DNA of 64,000 bases from contig NC_088678.1 in NCBI RefSeq assembly GCF_950023065.1, positions 13,382,580 through 13,446,579 on the forward strand, read 5' to 3'. Positions 1 through 15,100 of this stretch are shown here, in pieces. Within the stretch, counting starts at the first letter, position 1; every line of letters begins with the position of its first letter. The position numbers and the translations under genes were made by a program. The notes under the pieces are model-generated. The model did no database searches. It was not told where the DNA came from and worked only from the letters and a program-made list of their open reading frames with translations. The stretch comes from Planococcus citri (lineage: Eukaryota > Arthropoda > Insecta > Hemiptera > Pseudococcidae).

Positions 1-810
1 CAAATTTACAAAAAAAGTTTATTGGTGTTTTCGAAAGAAAATTTTACAAGAAAAATGATCATATTCATAAAATCATGCTTTCAAAAAAAAAGTTTTTAAT
101 TATGTTTTCTTTAAAAATTTGCATCAATATATTTTCCCCCATTTTCTGAATCAAATTTTCACCACCAATAATAACACTATTTCGGTCTCCTGCAAAATTT
201 GATTTTTTGACAATTTTTTTAGACCAAACCTTTGACCTCAAAATCAAAAAAAGCCCGCATTTTTCAACTTATCATACTTCTTGCATCATTTCTCACACAT
301 TGACAATTCGCATCACGGTTTTCCTTCCTCCCCTTGGTCCTCCCACCTTAAACATTCACCACATACTTTCATACAAATGAGCCATACAGTGTAGCTTACA
401 TAGGTAGGTACACATTTTTCAATTTTGAAAATTCATTAATCGAATCTTCTACAGCATCACTCTGATAAGATCACGTAATGAAAATGAAAAATCATGTGTA
501 GAAATGTCGAACACATGATCATAGATTATTTTTTTTATCAGATCGAACTACGATAATTTTTGAATATTAACCACGAATTCCATTTCTTAGATCACTTTGA
601 TTTCGTAACCGCTTCGAGTTAAACGGTGTTTATTCGAAAATTCGCATTTGTGTAATTTCTCAGTATTATTTCGAATGTGCGTTACTATGTCGATATGAAG
701 AGTAGTACTTTTGAACATTGAGACTTTTTTCCGAATCGAAAACGACGACGGCGATGTGGTAGAAAGAATACCCGAATATCTATTCGTTTGAAATACACAC
801 CGGTTTCAAA
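1..810. other. AT-rich 5' flank of the giant gene, presumed promoter region
   Basis: I see no gene or recognisable repeat here. The stretch lies directly upstream of the candidate leader exon at 811. An arthropod-type initiator pentamer TCAGT occurs at about 660-664, roughly 150 bases before the ATG, but no convincing TATA box sits about 30 bases upstream of it. The promoter assignment is therefore inference from position. Confidence 0.25.
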
Positions 811-831
811 ATGAAGAATCTATTCAAATTG
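811..831 (+). CDS. Candidate leader exon of the giant repeat protein (first 7 residues of signal peptide)
   Basis: ATG at 811 opens the peptide MKNLFKL, followed at 832 by a textbook splice donor GTAAGT. The exon is 21 bases long and ends in phase 0. The next in-frame candidate, the acceptor at 6145-6146, also opens in phase 0 with VFFLIAYSLIING. The join gives Met-Lys, then a hydrophobic core, then small residues (NGSSQ), a classical signal peptide. The main ORF has no ATG of its own near its start: the ATG at 6128 is in another frame. An upstream exon is therefore required, and this is the best one visible. The 5.3-kb intron is long but plausible. Transcript evidence would be needed to confirm the pairing. 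Confidence 0.5.
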
Positions 832-3800
832 GTAAGTTGATCGTACTTTTTTATTATTAGATTTACATATTAGATACATTTTAAAAACATCACGAAACCT
901 ATACTTAGTTCATTGATTTTACAATGAAATAGAAAAAGGTTTTAGTCTCAAAGATGCCCCAAAAAATACTCTTCCCCCAGTACGAATTTTAGGACTTGAT
1001 TTTGCAGTAGAACTGTCTTCTACTAAAATTTATGTACAGTACCGATTACTCGTACAGACACAAACCTATGCGTAAATTGACCATGTACGAGGGTCATTTT
1101 AACTTTTTCAGCGTATTTTTGTGCTTATTTTCGAGAGATATTTCACTTATATGACAGAATATAAAGGTATTATTTTAATTGTATGATGTTATTTTACTCC
1201 AATAATATTCGATAATGCAGCTACGTAACGTGGTTGTATTATTTACTTATTTGCAATTGGGAGGATTTTAATAATAACTAGATCATATTAAGAAAACAGA
1301 AATATCTTTTCGACGAGGGATGTAATTCGTTATTTTAATAGGTAACGTCGATCATTATCGTGTATATTGGTGCTCGTTTTTTTTTAGCGACATATCAATG
1401 AAATAATCAATTTTTTTAAATTTCACTTCCGATTATATACTCCATCCCCTCCTTTCCCGAGCTGAAAGTAGTATTGCAACTAATAATGTACCTATCAATA
1501 TGCCTATCTTGTTACATCCACATCACTCTCTCAAAACATTTTCCTCTTTATTTTCTATTAAAAATTTTTCACCTATCTACATTTATATCGCAAATTGAAC
1601 TATCGAAATAGTTTTTCCTTCTAGAAATCTTGGTCTTGCCTCTTCTCCCTTGTACGGTATAAATTTTCATTTCTTTCCTTATTTAAGTTTATCACTTCAA
1701 ACATCAAGATAAATTTTAGTAAAAATCCAGATAAGAATACTTACCTATAACGATTTAGATAATTTATTTTTTTGATCATTAACCAACTTTGAATTTTAAT
1801 GAAAAAAAGGGCACGTGTTGAAGAAAAATGCCATGCTTTATTAGATACATTTTTACTTAATTTAAATGAGTAGCCGAAAACGAAATAAACAAAATTGAAG
1901 ATCAAGACTTTTGATTTAAAAATCTCAGCAAAAACATCGACTAAATTTCAGAATGGAAGCAAATTTCACAAAAAAAATGATTTGATTTTTGGAATACTGT
2001 ATGACTTTGAAGTCATGTTCAATGTCAAGTTAATTTTTATAAATCAACCTGGAGTGTTTTTGTCGGAGGGGGGCAGGATATGAAATTTCTTCAAAAAAGT
2101 TTCCAACAATCTGTATACGCCTTAAATGCTAGCTGCTTGTAATACTTCACAATTTTCAAAAAAAGAAGGAATAGGAAAAGAACCTCGAGTATAATGATTT
2201 TAGCAATTTTTTATTCGACTTCAAACTTTTCGAACATCGATCTCTTCAGTTTCAAAAAATACGTTTGGAAAGGTCTCAGCTTATGCTGCGAGTAAAAAAT
2301 ATTGAACCTGCTTTTTGAAAAAGTTTATAGAAGGATAGATCTATTTGAATTTTAAAAATTGTGTGAGTAAACTTTCGTAGAAGAAGGTACCCGTAATTAA
2401 CGCCCCTTTTATCAAAATGTGAAGAAAAAAAAAACGAAAACCCCAGGATAAATTGATTAAGGAATTCTATTTTGTGAAATCGAAAATATTTTGAACAAAC
2501 AGAAACCGAGTGAGGAAATAATCAATTTTTCTTAAAGTCAGATAGAATTTATAGTTTGAAATTGTTTTGCAATATCGATTCGAAAAAATGTGGTAATGAA
2601 ATGGGGCTTTTCAAAAAATTTTGTTTGATTTGCGAATCTCCTCCTGAATTGACGAATCCTCCCCACCCCCCCTTCCACAGCTTTGGAAACATAGGAGGGA
2701 AAACAAGATTGAATTTTGGATTTTCAAATGTCTGCCGAAATTCAGAACAAGGAGGGAGACTCGAATGTGTTTCATCTCGAAAACGAGTTGACATTCGATG
2801 TAGAAATTAATTTTGCCGCACCTCCCCTTTCCTTACCAATCGCCAAAAAATCTAAAAAAGCACCTATACAAAAACACAACACCAAGACAAATTCAATAAA
2901 TGAATTTCATTTTTCAATTTTTCATGAATTTTTTGAAATTTAAAATTGGAAAAATCAAAATTTAGTAACATTGAGATGAGTTAGATAAGTAGCTGAAATT
3001 TGGCTGATTTTAAAATCAATTGGTGGTGATTTTGAGTCCTTTTAGAGCCTCCAGCATATTTTTATTTTTTCCTGCACTTAAAATACGCTGAATTTTATTT
3101 TGGGTTTTTTCACAACAATTTTTCCAAAACTGGACAATTTGAAAATCTGCTGGAGGAAGCTGCCAAAGGACTGAAAACTATCGACTCGTTCGATCAAAAA
3201 ATATAAGACTTACAAAAAGTCGGGGGGCCCGCATAAGGATCACTTGCACCCCCCCTGCCGATCCTCCGGGACAACTTTTTTCTTAGAGGGAGAGTCCTAA
3301 GGAACAATCCTAGACCTTGTCCTCGAAAAAAAAGTGGCCCTACTTACAAAATGGCGGCCATTTTGATTGACAGGTCATCCGAAATCGCAGATTTTGCAAA
3401 GGTAAATCGAAAGAGCAGGCAAAAATTCATCACCTGTCAAAATTTCAAGTGCTAAAATGCCTTTTTCGATTTTAGTGAATTTTCAAAAATCAACATTTTA
3501 CCAAATTGACCCAGAAAGCTGAAATTTGGGATGTACCCTATTTTCGACCTGCAAAATTGATTGGAAACTGTTTGAAACCATTTTGACTAGTTCTGGAGCC
3601 TCCAGCAAATTTTTGAAACTCGAAATTCCCACAAAATGTCATCAAATGGAGTTGGAAATCCGAAATTTACTCTGCAAACTAATTTCAATACGCTATAAAG
3701 TCGACTGTAGGTGAATTTCAAGTCGTTTTGGAGCCTCCAGCAATTTGTTGACAATTACTGGAGCCTCCAGTAGATTTTCAAAACTTGAAATTTCCCCAAA

Positions 3801-6146
3801 ATTTTATCAAATGGGGTTAGCAAGCCGAAATTTACTCTGCAAACCAATTTTATGAAGCTTCCAGTTACTTTTTGGAAATTTCAATTCAACTAAAAACGCA
3901 ATGAACCCTCTCAAAAAGTCACTGGAGGCTCCAAAATTACTTGAACTCGCCTTAAGTCGTCTTGGAGGGTGTTAAAATTGGAGTGCATAGTTAATTTCAG
4001 CTTTCCATCTCCATTTTGATGAAATTTTGGGGGAAATTTCAAGTTTCAAAAATTTACTGGAGGCTCCAGTAATTTTCAAAAAATTGCTGGAGGCTCCAAA
4101 ACGACTTGAAATTCACCTGCAGTCGACTTCACAGCTTATTAAAATTAATAACTCCATTTGATGAAATTTTGAGGGAATTTCGAGTTTCAAAAATCTGCTG
4201 GAGGCTCCAGAATTGCTCAAAACGGTTTGAAACAGTTTCCAATCGATTTGGCAGGTCACAAATAGGGAATATCTCAAATTTCAGCTTTCTGGGTCAATTT
4301 GGTAAAATGTTGATTTTTTTCTCACATTTTGTCCAAAATTTGATTTTTGAAAATTCACCAAAAATCGAAAAAGGCACTTTAGCACTAAACTTGAAGTTTC
4401 AACAGGTGATGAATTTTTGCCTGCTCTTTCGATCTACTTTTGTACGGTTTAAAAATTTTTATGCTGGAGTTCTATGTTGGAACGCAATCAATCAAAATGG
4501 CCGCCATTTTGTAAGTAGGGCCACTTTTTTTTCGAGGACAAGGTCTAGAACTGTTCCTTAGGACTCCCCCTCTAAGAAAAAAGTTGTCCCGGAGGATCGG
4601 CAGGGGGGTGCAAGTAATCCTTATGCGCCCCCCCCCCGACGTAACTTTACCGAATTTTGATATTTCTTCACGAAAAATAGAGCATCTGAATTTTCAAAAA
4701 TTCGCCAAAAATTGAAAAATGAAACCGAGCACTCAAAATTTGTCTTAGTGGTGTATTTTTGGATAACCTTTCGTATCGACAATTAATTGCATTCAAAAAA
4801 AGACAACACTTGCATACAAAACAGTTTAAAAAATATATAAAAGTTGAATTTTGTCAAAAATTTTTCCATTTTAAAATGTAGAATGAACGCGACAATGGAA
4901 ACCACAATTAATTTTATTTACTGCTAAGCAGATCTCCCTGTTCTCATTTTCTTTTCGTTATTAAAAAAAAAAAATTCTTCAAACGTCGTTTCTGTAATTT
5001 TCTTTCAAAATTCAACTAGGTAGGTAAGAGGTTAGTTCAATTGGAAATTCCCAACAGAGTAATCGAAAATCTACCAATATTTGTGAATCTCAGTCACATT
5101 ACTTTTCAAACAAATTTTTCAAGTCAAATAATTAGAAAAAAATATGTACATCTCTAAGATCAAATTTAAGTTATCAAATACGAGAGTAGGTAATACTGTC
5201 CATTAATAATATGTACTATAAATTCGCATACAATCTTGAAATTCTTGAAATACTCGAACTACATACATACGAATATATAATCTTCGTTTCTCGAATCTCG
5301 ATTTAATTTACTAGTATGTTCCACATGTTACCTATCGTACAAATATATGGGTCGACAAAACTCGAGCATGCTTCCATCTCACTATCGTATAGAGAATTCG
5401 TTTAATTAAATCGAATGAATTCGAATAAGTATATCTTCATATATATCATTTTCACCTTCACTTAATACGCATATTTCGATAAGGAAACTCTGAATTGCAA
5501 TTTATACACGATCGTTGATTAAATATATGTCCTATGAACTCGAACGCATTAACTAAAAACTATTCACTATACAAATTATAAATTCAATATATAGCTTATC
5601 TTGGAGCAAAATTATTATAATATATAAGAGATTTACTAACCTTAATTACTGCGACGGAATACCTCAATCCACGACGGACGACGACATCGGGACAACTTGG
5701 ATGTTATAGCCACATCTTCATTCAGTATCTAAAAAAATATAATAAGAGTTTAAGTACCTACTGAATTCAAGCAAAAATGTTCAACGATACATTGAATATG
5801 GAACCCTAAATAAAAAGAAATTCAAGGAGAAGTTGCCAAGGAGCTGCAATAGAAAAATACCAAGGAAAACAACTACCTATAATCATACCTAGCTGCCTAT
5901 TAACCAATCGTGGCATTTGCTTAAATAATTACCTACCTATCATAACCATCGACTACTACATAAGTGCATTATGGCCTCTCGAAACTCATCGCAATTTACG
6001 CATAGTCCTAAACATATCCAAACGGTTTTGGCTTCCCCCTAAAAACAAAAAACCAACCATCACCACCACCACACCCTTATTATACGTACTCGTAATCACA
6101 AAGATGGATTGATTACAAAATATTAAAATGAACGATATTGTTGCAG
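832..6146 (+). other. Intron 1 of the giant gene (proposed)
   Basis: The interval is bounded by GTAAGT at 832 and by the acceptor ...ATTGTTGCAG|GT at 6146. It is AT-rich and non-coding. It contains one palindromic element at 3219-4640 and related GCCTCCAG-rich fragments from about 3040. The stretches 832-3000 and 4641-6100 show nothing else I can identify. The short ORFs in it have no recognisable domains and lie in low-complexity or repeat sequence. Confidence 0.45.
3219..4640. mobile_element. Foldback (palindromic) element, family B, GCCTCCAG-rich
   Basis: The two ends are long inverted repeats. The left arm runs from GTCGGGGGGCCCGCATAAGG at 3219 through AAAATGGCGGCCATTTTG near 3350. The right arm carries the same sequence reversed, from about 4495 to CCCCCCGAC at 4640. 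Each arm is roughly 160 bp of near-match at the tip. The interior is also broadly palindromic and carries many copies of TGGAGCCTCCAG, itself a palindrome. No transposase ORF is present; the 151-codon ORF at 4106-4561 is just repeat read-through. A diverged second copy lies at 37914-39905. The transposition class is unknown. Confidence 0.75.
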
Positions 6147-9100
6147 GTGTTCTTTCTCATCGCTTACTCGTTAATCATAAATGGATCATCTCAAAACCCT
6201 AACGACGAATCGCAAATACACATAAAGCCCATAAAACCGATAAATTTCGATCCTCGAGCTCGAGTTGGCCATAATGCACCATCCGATCGACCCCCGAATG
6301 GAGGTGATGATAAATTACGAAATCATTTCCCGTACATGTCCGGCTACGATGACAGTTTGATACTCAGACGACGTCCCAAATCATCCGAATCTTTATCAGT
6401 GCACGACTTACTCAGACTACGTCCGTCCACTACGAAGCCTCCACTCAGCACCGTCAGCCTCAACTCTGTACAATGGCACAGCAAACTCCAAGATTTCTTC
6501 CGGACAACCATTCAATCGGAATACGTGCCATTTTTCGAATGGATGTGGAAAGCTCTAGATAATGGTACTCTGGATAAAAACCATTACTATCCGGCTATGT
6601 TCAAAGATAAACGATTCAAGGCTCCACTGAATCCTCAAATAACCGCCGATTTGCCCTTCCCTAATGGCTGGGGTCAGATGTATTTATACTTGAAAGATCT
6701 CGAACACTATCGTAAACATCCTACCACCATGAAACCGACCACTCTGCCTGCTGATCCGGATAAACGTCGAGCTGTATCGTTTTTCAGACGAACTTTCCCA
6801 GCTCACTACGATAACTACTATAAATGGCTTTACGAAAACGTTCACGATTACAGCGGTGCTCGAAAAAGGGTCGACTACTGCGATCAAAAAGGTCTGACTG
6901 ATTTCGATTTCAGTATGTTGCTCAAATCCACCCCGTTTCGTATACCTCCTCGGCACCGGAGATTTTTCGTCATGATTAACGACGTAGAACGTCGCATATC
7001 CTCGACAGCACATCACTACTGGCGTTCCACCACTCGAGACTTGTACCATATTAATCAGCAGATGGACAAATCGTACTTAGGAGACCACGTCCGAACGAGC
7101 AGAAAACGAGAAGAATTCTGGGAAGACAGATACCAACGTTATTACCCTTTCACTCCGGAACCGCAATACGAGCAATTCTATCGTTGGTTCTTCAAGGAAA
7201 ATCACGAATTAAATATGCCCGATCGATTCGGAGGAGTACCTTTTCCGAAAATCATCCCTTTCGCTGTAAATCCTCGTATTCACGATGTGACCTACAAAAA
7301 CACACCTTATAAAATTCCACCCCTTTACACCGTATTGTTCGCCTTCCTCGACGATGCCAAGTTAGATAACATGACAACCAAGTTATCCACTTGGCCTACG
7401 TTCAATTGGCAAGATCTCTCCGAAATCACAGGTAGGACCACTACCAGACTACCTAGTACACCTCCGACGTACACCGAGTATCCTTTATATACGATTGCTC
7501 GCGAACGAAGGCGTAAAATCGCCGAATTCTTCAACGTCACCATCGATCCTTGGTACGAACCGTTCTACGAATGGTTCTACCGATACCAAAACGATCGTAA
7601 AGGTATCAAAAGGCGATTACCAGCTTACGCCAACTTGACCGAATTCGATTACAGTCACGAATTATCCAAAGCCAAATACCCAGTACCGGATAAACATCGA
7701 GATATCTGGGCTTACGTGCACGCAGTCGAACGTCAAATATTGAGCTCAACCGGTCATCATTACCAGCCGAAGAATCCGTATCAGTGGACTTATCGATACA
7801 TCACCGAGCCGAAAATAATCAAAGATTTGGAGTACTGGTTCCCCCATACGACGATCCAAGATCGACACAGGTCTTACTTTAAATTCCTTCTAGAAATATT
7901 CACAAGTCCCGAGTATCATAAAGCAATCATGGACGAAGGTCAGAAAATGAGAACTCTCGATTACGACGATCTTCTCAGATACACTCCGTTCGAAATTCCC
8001 GAGTTGGAGGATCGTCGATACGCCTTTATGGCTGAGGCTAAACGACGATTGGATAGGAAATGGAAATTCACATCGACGACTCCATTACCACCATCGTCAG
8101 AAGGTCTGAGTGAGGCCCAACCGAATCATACAGCTACACCAGTCGAACCATCCAGAAAACCAGCGACTCCAGCAGGAGGCAAAAAACGTCCATCAAAAAG
8201 CTCCCCATCATCAACTACTTCAACTCGAAGTATGAAACTGGAAGAGCAACTTTCCAGCAGATCCATGTTAAACCAAGTCTACCTCGAAGATAAAGTCATC
8301 AATCATTTCAACAAAGAGATAACCCCCCATCTGGAAAAATATCACCAATGGTTATACGAGCACGAGATCGAGCATAACGATAACCAGAGTCAAAAGTATA
8401 ACATCGCTTGCGCCATCTACGATCAACTAGATTACACGAAATTATTCAGATACACTCCTTTCCCCCTTTACGTTGAGCAAGAATACGAATTCATTGGCTT
8501 AAGGGAAGCTCAACGTGTGTTAAAAGCTAGATCTCATCCGACAACTTACAAGCCCGATGAACCTGATCCCAAAGCAGCCATGCTAGACTGGTTCAGATTC
8601 ACTATACCTCCTAAATATTTCGAATTTTACAAATGGCTGTTTAAATTACACTTGGAAAAAGAAGAATATGGCCAGATTGTTCAACTGAGTAAAAAATTAG
8701 GACCACCGAATTACCAACAGTTGCTCTCGAGTACACCTTACCCAATACCGGAAGCTCATTTGAATTTTTGGGCTTTTATTAAGCTAGGTTTCGACGAATA
8801 CGTAGCTCAATTGAAGAAAGCTACTCCACCTATGTCTCCGAAATCAGTGGCCACGCCAAAGCCACACGTTCGTCGTCGCAGATCCATCGACTACGATTCT
8901 GTTGTGCCACAGGTGAATATTCGACGTCGAAGATCTATTCTTGAATCTCCTGATACGTTTACGTATACATTAAATTCGTTAATTGGCGAAAAATGTACGG
9001 AAATGCAGTCAACATCCTCGGAGCATTTTTTATTCGCACGTCCTCCTTGGGATAAAATGTCTAATGCATCAATGGACAATACCCAAGGAGGAGTCAATGT

Positions 9101-12100
9101 ATTCCAATCGCTGGGCTACAGTTTCAACTCGACCACCATCGAACCTCAATACTCAACAACGAATGAAATCGATTCACCTCTGATATCAACGAGTCACTCG
9201 AATCCATCAGAACCAGAACTCAATCTCTGTCCATCCACTGTTTCGATCTCTGAATTTTCCTCACAAATTGACTCATGCTACTGCTCAATTTGCGAACCAA
9301 CACTAAACCGTGCTAAACGAGAATCTCATACATCTTCACCCCAAAATTCTCGAACCAGTGGACCCCCCGGACCTCAGGAACATCATTCCTCCACCAGCAC
9401 CCCTCACAAACGCCAGACTACTTTCAAAACCAAAATCACCACTGACGAGCAAGACTTGATCGACGAATTAGAACGTTACTTCAGTACACCTATTCCAAAT
9501 CATTTCTTGCAGTTTTACCAATGGTTATACGATCTTCGTCACAATCCAAAGGGGTTCTCGAATCGAGAAGCTTGGACCGACTTGATTACCCATTCTGACC
9601 AAATGCTAGATTATAAAAAAATCTTACAAAGTACACCTTTCCCAATACCCTACCATCAAATGGAGAATTACGCTTTTGTTCGTAAAATAGAAGAACATAT
9701 CGGATCCACCGATCATCATACCAAATCATACATCAAGACATCTCCTGTACTCACCATTCCTCCTGCCAAATTGAATCTTTCCTACTTCACCGAAGAACCT
9801 ACAACAACTCCTGAACCAGAACTGGACGATTCACGTTCTGATATTCGAGAGCAATTAGAAAACGCTATGCATATTTCGATCGAGCCGAAATACGTTAAAT
9901 TTTATCGCTGGCTCTACGATGTTGATAGAAATGTCGAAGGTATGGAACGACGATTTAATCATTCTCTCAAACGATTTCCAACCAAAGGCACGTTGTATAA
10001 CTTTGACGAACTTCTCAAAGATACCCCTTTCCCTATACCTTGCACATATACACAGTATTTTGCTTGGATGCGAGAATACGATAAGGAACTCAGCTCAACT
10101 GATCATCATCGTTTCTGGTATGGCACCAGACCTCATAAAAAAGATCGCAGTACTACAACCAGCCCACCTTCCACTACGAAAAGCCCCATAGAAAAACTGG
10201 AAGGATATTTTATGCGAACAATTCCGGCAATATACCAAAGATACTACGAATGGCTATTTGAAACACACCTGGATAACGAAGGGTTCTTGAGGAGGCACGA
10301 TATTGCGAGTAAAATGAATGGTACGATTAATTATGAAAGGCTTCTGACCAGGACTCCGTTCCCTATACCAATCGGAGAGGAAAACCATTTCGCTTTTATA
10401 CAAGAAATGGAACGCAGACTGAAATCTACTAATCATCATGCAAAATGGTACGCTCAACAAACAAGTTCAACCACTTCGAGGCCAAAACCTGATATTTACG
10501 ACGATGACAGTGTGAATTTAGAAGAATACTTTCACACATCCATCGAACCAGAATATAAGAAATTCTATCGATGGCTTTACGAGCACGAAATCAAAGGTGA
10601 TAAAAAACTGAAAGACGAATTCAATCAAATAAAATCTCACAAATCGCATTACAAATTCCATAAACTTCTCGATGAAACACCCTTCCCTATACCACCAACT
10701 TACTTGGAATATTACTCGTTTGTGCGTGAAAACGAACGCAGAATAAAATATTTCTCAGAACAGGCAGCTTTGAGATCCGAACGAATGGAGCAAGCTGCTG
10801 CATTGAAAGCCTCTACTCCAATTTCATTGAAAAATATACCATCCTCGAGCTCAGCATCGACTACAGAACAATCCAGCACTACAACAGAGTCAACAACTCC
10901 GACCCCTTTGACCACATCTTCTTTACATCAACCTGTTCGCGTAACTGATGAATACATAGACTCTGAATATTCGGATTCTGAGCAAGAACCTAGAGAAACT
11001 ACATCTCAACCTGCAGCAGCAGCAGCAACCAGCACTCGATCCATGAATCTATTCAGCACTAACCAACAACAAAAACTAGAAAAGTTTTTTGGAACTACAT
11101 TCGATCCTAAATATGTTAAATTTTACGAATGGCTTTATAAGGTGCAAAATGATAAAGAAGGCTTTAAAAAACGTTTCGAAGCTGCACGCAAGATTAACTA
11201 CACAAAACAGTTCGATTTGGATGAAGAACTCAAAGATACACCTTTCCCTGTACCTCCAAATAACGAAGAGCATTTTGCAGTTGTTCGTAGAATGGAACGT
11301 ATGATGGGGTCAACATCACATCATGCAGAATGGTATGAAGATTCTGCTACCTCCCAAGACGAATCAAAATCATCACCATTGTACACAATTATGCCCAAAC
11401 TATTCTTAGAGAAATATTTTTCCATCCCTATACCATCGATTTATCATCGATTTTACGATTGGCTGTATAATCTCGAGGCTGATACTACAGGATATGAGAA
11501 AAGACATCAAGGTATTAGGTCTCATCACTTCAAGGGTGTTAATCCAGAAGCCCTGAAAAAGACTCCATTTCCAATACCACCAACTTACACGAAATATTTT
11601 GCTCACGTTAAAGCGATCGAACATTTGATTAAATCATCAACTCATCATCACGACTGGTATCTTAGTACAATCCTAAATGATAACACACCTACTTTCACAC
11701 GTTCAACAGCAGATGGAGCCTCCACAGCGAAATTATCAGAATTAGTAAAATCACGTTATACTAGAGAATGGAAACCATTATACGAGAGATTCTTCCACTG
11801 GTTGTATGAAGTTCACGAAGACCAAGAAGGATATCGTAAACGATTAAATGCCAACAAATACAGATTTGGGATCAGAAGTACTAATAAACCTTCCCAAAAC
11901 ACACCTTTCCCAATACCACCTACTTATCGAAATTATTTTGCTCAAGTGGTTGCATTAGAATACCTTATTGGTTCAACCCAACACCACGCTAAATGGTATG
12001 GTTCCACTTCTGATCAAACTGGCGAATCTAATACCCAAGCAACACCTTCCGAATCCACACAACAACTTCTGGAAAAACTTGAGAAATTTTTCGGTCAAAA

Positions 12101-15100
12101 AATTTCAACTAAATACATCGACTATTACAATTGGCGTTATAAGTTGTACATGGGTGAGATCACACCTACGATTAAAGCATTTGACTCGATCATTTTGGCA
12201 AATGTGAACTATCAAAGACTTTTCAACAATACCCCTTTTCCTCTTCCTGAAAATGGCAGCGCTGAATTATGGTATGGATATCATCAACAAATGCAAAGAA
12301 TGCACGAGGTCACCGAACCTGTTAAACAAATGATGAGACTAGAACGTTTGGTACCAAAACGTACCACTGTTAGCACAGTCGATGATGAAATTCAATACGA
12401 TATTGATTATCCTCAGACCACCAAAAGTCTGACTACACCTTCTCATTACACCATAGATCCGGAAGAATTGAAAAAACTCAGACTGATTCTCTCTTCAACA
12501 TTTGAACCCCATTACCAAGAGTATTATAAATGGTTACATATGGTACTAAAGGATGAGAATGCAGTTCAAGCTAGGATGAGAGCTCTACAAGATATCAATA
12601 TGCAAGAAATCATTCAAGACACTTATACACCATTTCCTATACATACAAAGTCAGCTCATTACTTCTTACACGTCAACAAAGTGGAGCAATTCATGAAATC
12701 TACTGATCATCACTGGTGGCTCAAAAGATCCAGCTCTTTCAACACATCCCCCATTACTCCGACTACATCATCTACTCCACCAATTCCATTTGGTCATGGA
12801 TCATCTACTACTTCTGCACCTACCACCAAAGAATCAACCATTGACAGCTCAGAACAAAAGAAAGTTGATAACTATTTCCGTTTCACTTATGAACCCAAAT
12901 TTCGTAAATTTTATCAATGGCTTTATAAAATGAGGATTGAAAAAGACATCCCAATGCTGCCTAGAGTCTTATGGCACTTTTACAAATTCGATGAAAGTGC
13001 TTCTACTCCATTCCCTGTTCCAGAAGATCGAAAACACGAATACGCCTATATAAAATACTTGGAACAACATGATTTTAAAACCGATCTACCTCATCCAACC
13101 GAACCTCAAAGAACTACTAAACATCGCCGTAAAACTACCACACCTATAACAGTGAAATATGAGGAAGAATTGCAGAAGGCTAAATCATACTTTCCTTTCG
13201 AATGGGCTTCGCAATACAATGAATTCTACACATGGTTCTATTCCATGATCCATAAAAGATCACTGAGAGACAGAACCTGTGGTAAAATCCTCGACACAAT
13301 GAACTTCGAATTGCTGTACCTAAATAATACAAAATTCCCTGTACCTTCTAAACATTATACGGAGTATGCTATGATGCAGTATATGGATGAACTACCTGAA
13401 AAAACAGTCGAAGAAGAGACTGATTCTCAATATTGGAGAGATAAAGAGGCAGCTAAGAAAAAATTCTACCCATTCCGCTGGCAACCTGATTATGATAGAT
13501 TTTACATTTGGTTACATAGAATGATTGATAAACATGGTAAACCAGAAAGCACAGATCCTCAGTTTAAAGATGCCATTGATTATGATAGGGTAGTGCAACA
13601 TAGCTCCTTCAAAATCCCAGTCTACCAGATGCATGATTACTTATACATGAAATGGCTGGATGATGGGAAAAAAGGAGGCTACATGAATCCACCTTACATA
13701 ACAGCTCCACCATCATTACTTGTTCGAGTAAATCAGCCAGATTTGGAGGAGAGAGCTGAAGACTACTTCAATATTAATCTTACAGAAGACAATCCCTACA
13801 CTAAATATTACATTTGGAAATATGAAATGTTACAGAAACATGATAATTTCAATGAAACCAAGGCAGATTTCTTTAAATCTGTCAATTATAAGAAATATCT
13901 GGCAGATGCTCCATTTCCTGTACCTGATAAAGAACAAAAAACATATGCTAATTTGAAATACTACGATGAACTCTTTCTGCAAGACTTGAAAAAACGCTCA
14001 ATCATCTCAGAAAATCCAAAAAGGTTCCATAATCCAGTTGATGAGGATTTACTGAAGGAGGCTAAATCATTCTTCAAATTTGGCTGGTATCCATATTACA
14101 ACCAGTTTTATGTTTGGTTCTACAAAAAAGTAAAAGAACATGGAGTGTTCAAGAAAATTGACACTGAGAGCTTCAAAAACATCGATTATATCAATCATAT
14201 CACTGTTACACCTTTCCTTATTCCTCCCGAGTATTTGAATGATTATGCTTACATGAAACAAATGGATATAGAGAGAAAATCACAAGCTGGAACCTTACCT
14301 ATGCCAGATAATGAATCATTAGTTCGAAGAAAAAGACAGATTGATGATCATACCACAACTCCACTCAAATCATCAACTAGAACAACTCAATTATACCATA
14401 AATTAATGAAACAACAGTACGAATACCATGATCCCTATTATGACAAGTTCTATGATTGGCTAATTTATCGAGAAGATATTTCACCAGTTAGTGGAGGTGT
14501 GACTCCTAGACGAGTTAATCCAGATGTTATTGTATTAGAAACCCATTCCAGTACACCTTTCCCAATACCAGAGAATTTCACAAAGTATTTCAGATGGTTT
14601 GATGATGATCACACAAAAACTACAATAAAATTCGATGTGGCTGTCACTACTGGAGATTACATGGATTATGTAGAAAATGTAACTAAACCACCTGTAGAAC
14701 AGCTCATCAAGACATATTACTCTATGGATCCACATTTACCTCCCCTCAACACAGCCTACAGTGATTTTTATGACTGGTACATACGTAAATATTTTGGCGA
14801 ACCTCATGAGAAACCATCAGTCAAAGGACCAGTATTCATTTCTCCATTTGTACCTTATGTTGAAGCAACTTCTACTCCTTTTGTTATACCACCAAAATTC
14901 ACCAATTATTTCAAATGGTTTGGTGGATGGCCAAAGGGAAAACGAAGCTATCGTACTCCTGATTATGATTTTGGTCTAGGACCTTCTCCAACAACACCTA
15001 CAACATGGGTGTATTTTGATTACAATGCTACAACATGGTGGCCACCGATGGAAATACGAGAACGTGAGTTTAATGAAAAGTTGCCCAAAAATTTCAAATT

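Noticed and set aside
4106..4561. 151-codon ORF
   Set aside because: It lies entirely in the right arm of foldback B, with no domain and no codon bias; the same repeat elsewhere is not open.
6684..7049. 121-codon minus-strand ORF, and similar ORFs within 6.1-24 kb such as 20641-21051
   Set aside because: They are antisense or shifted-frame shadows of the repetitive coding exon.
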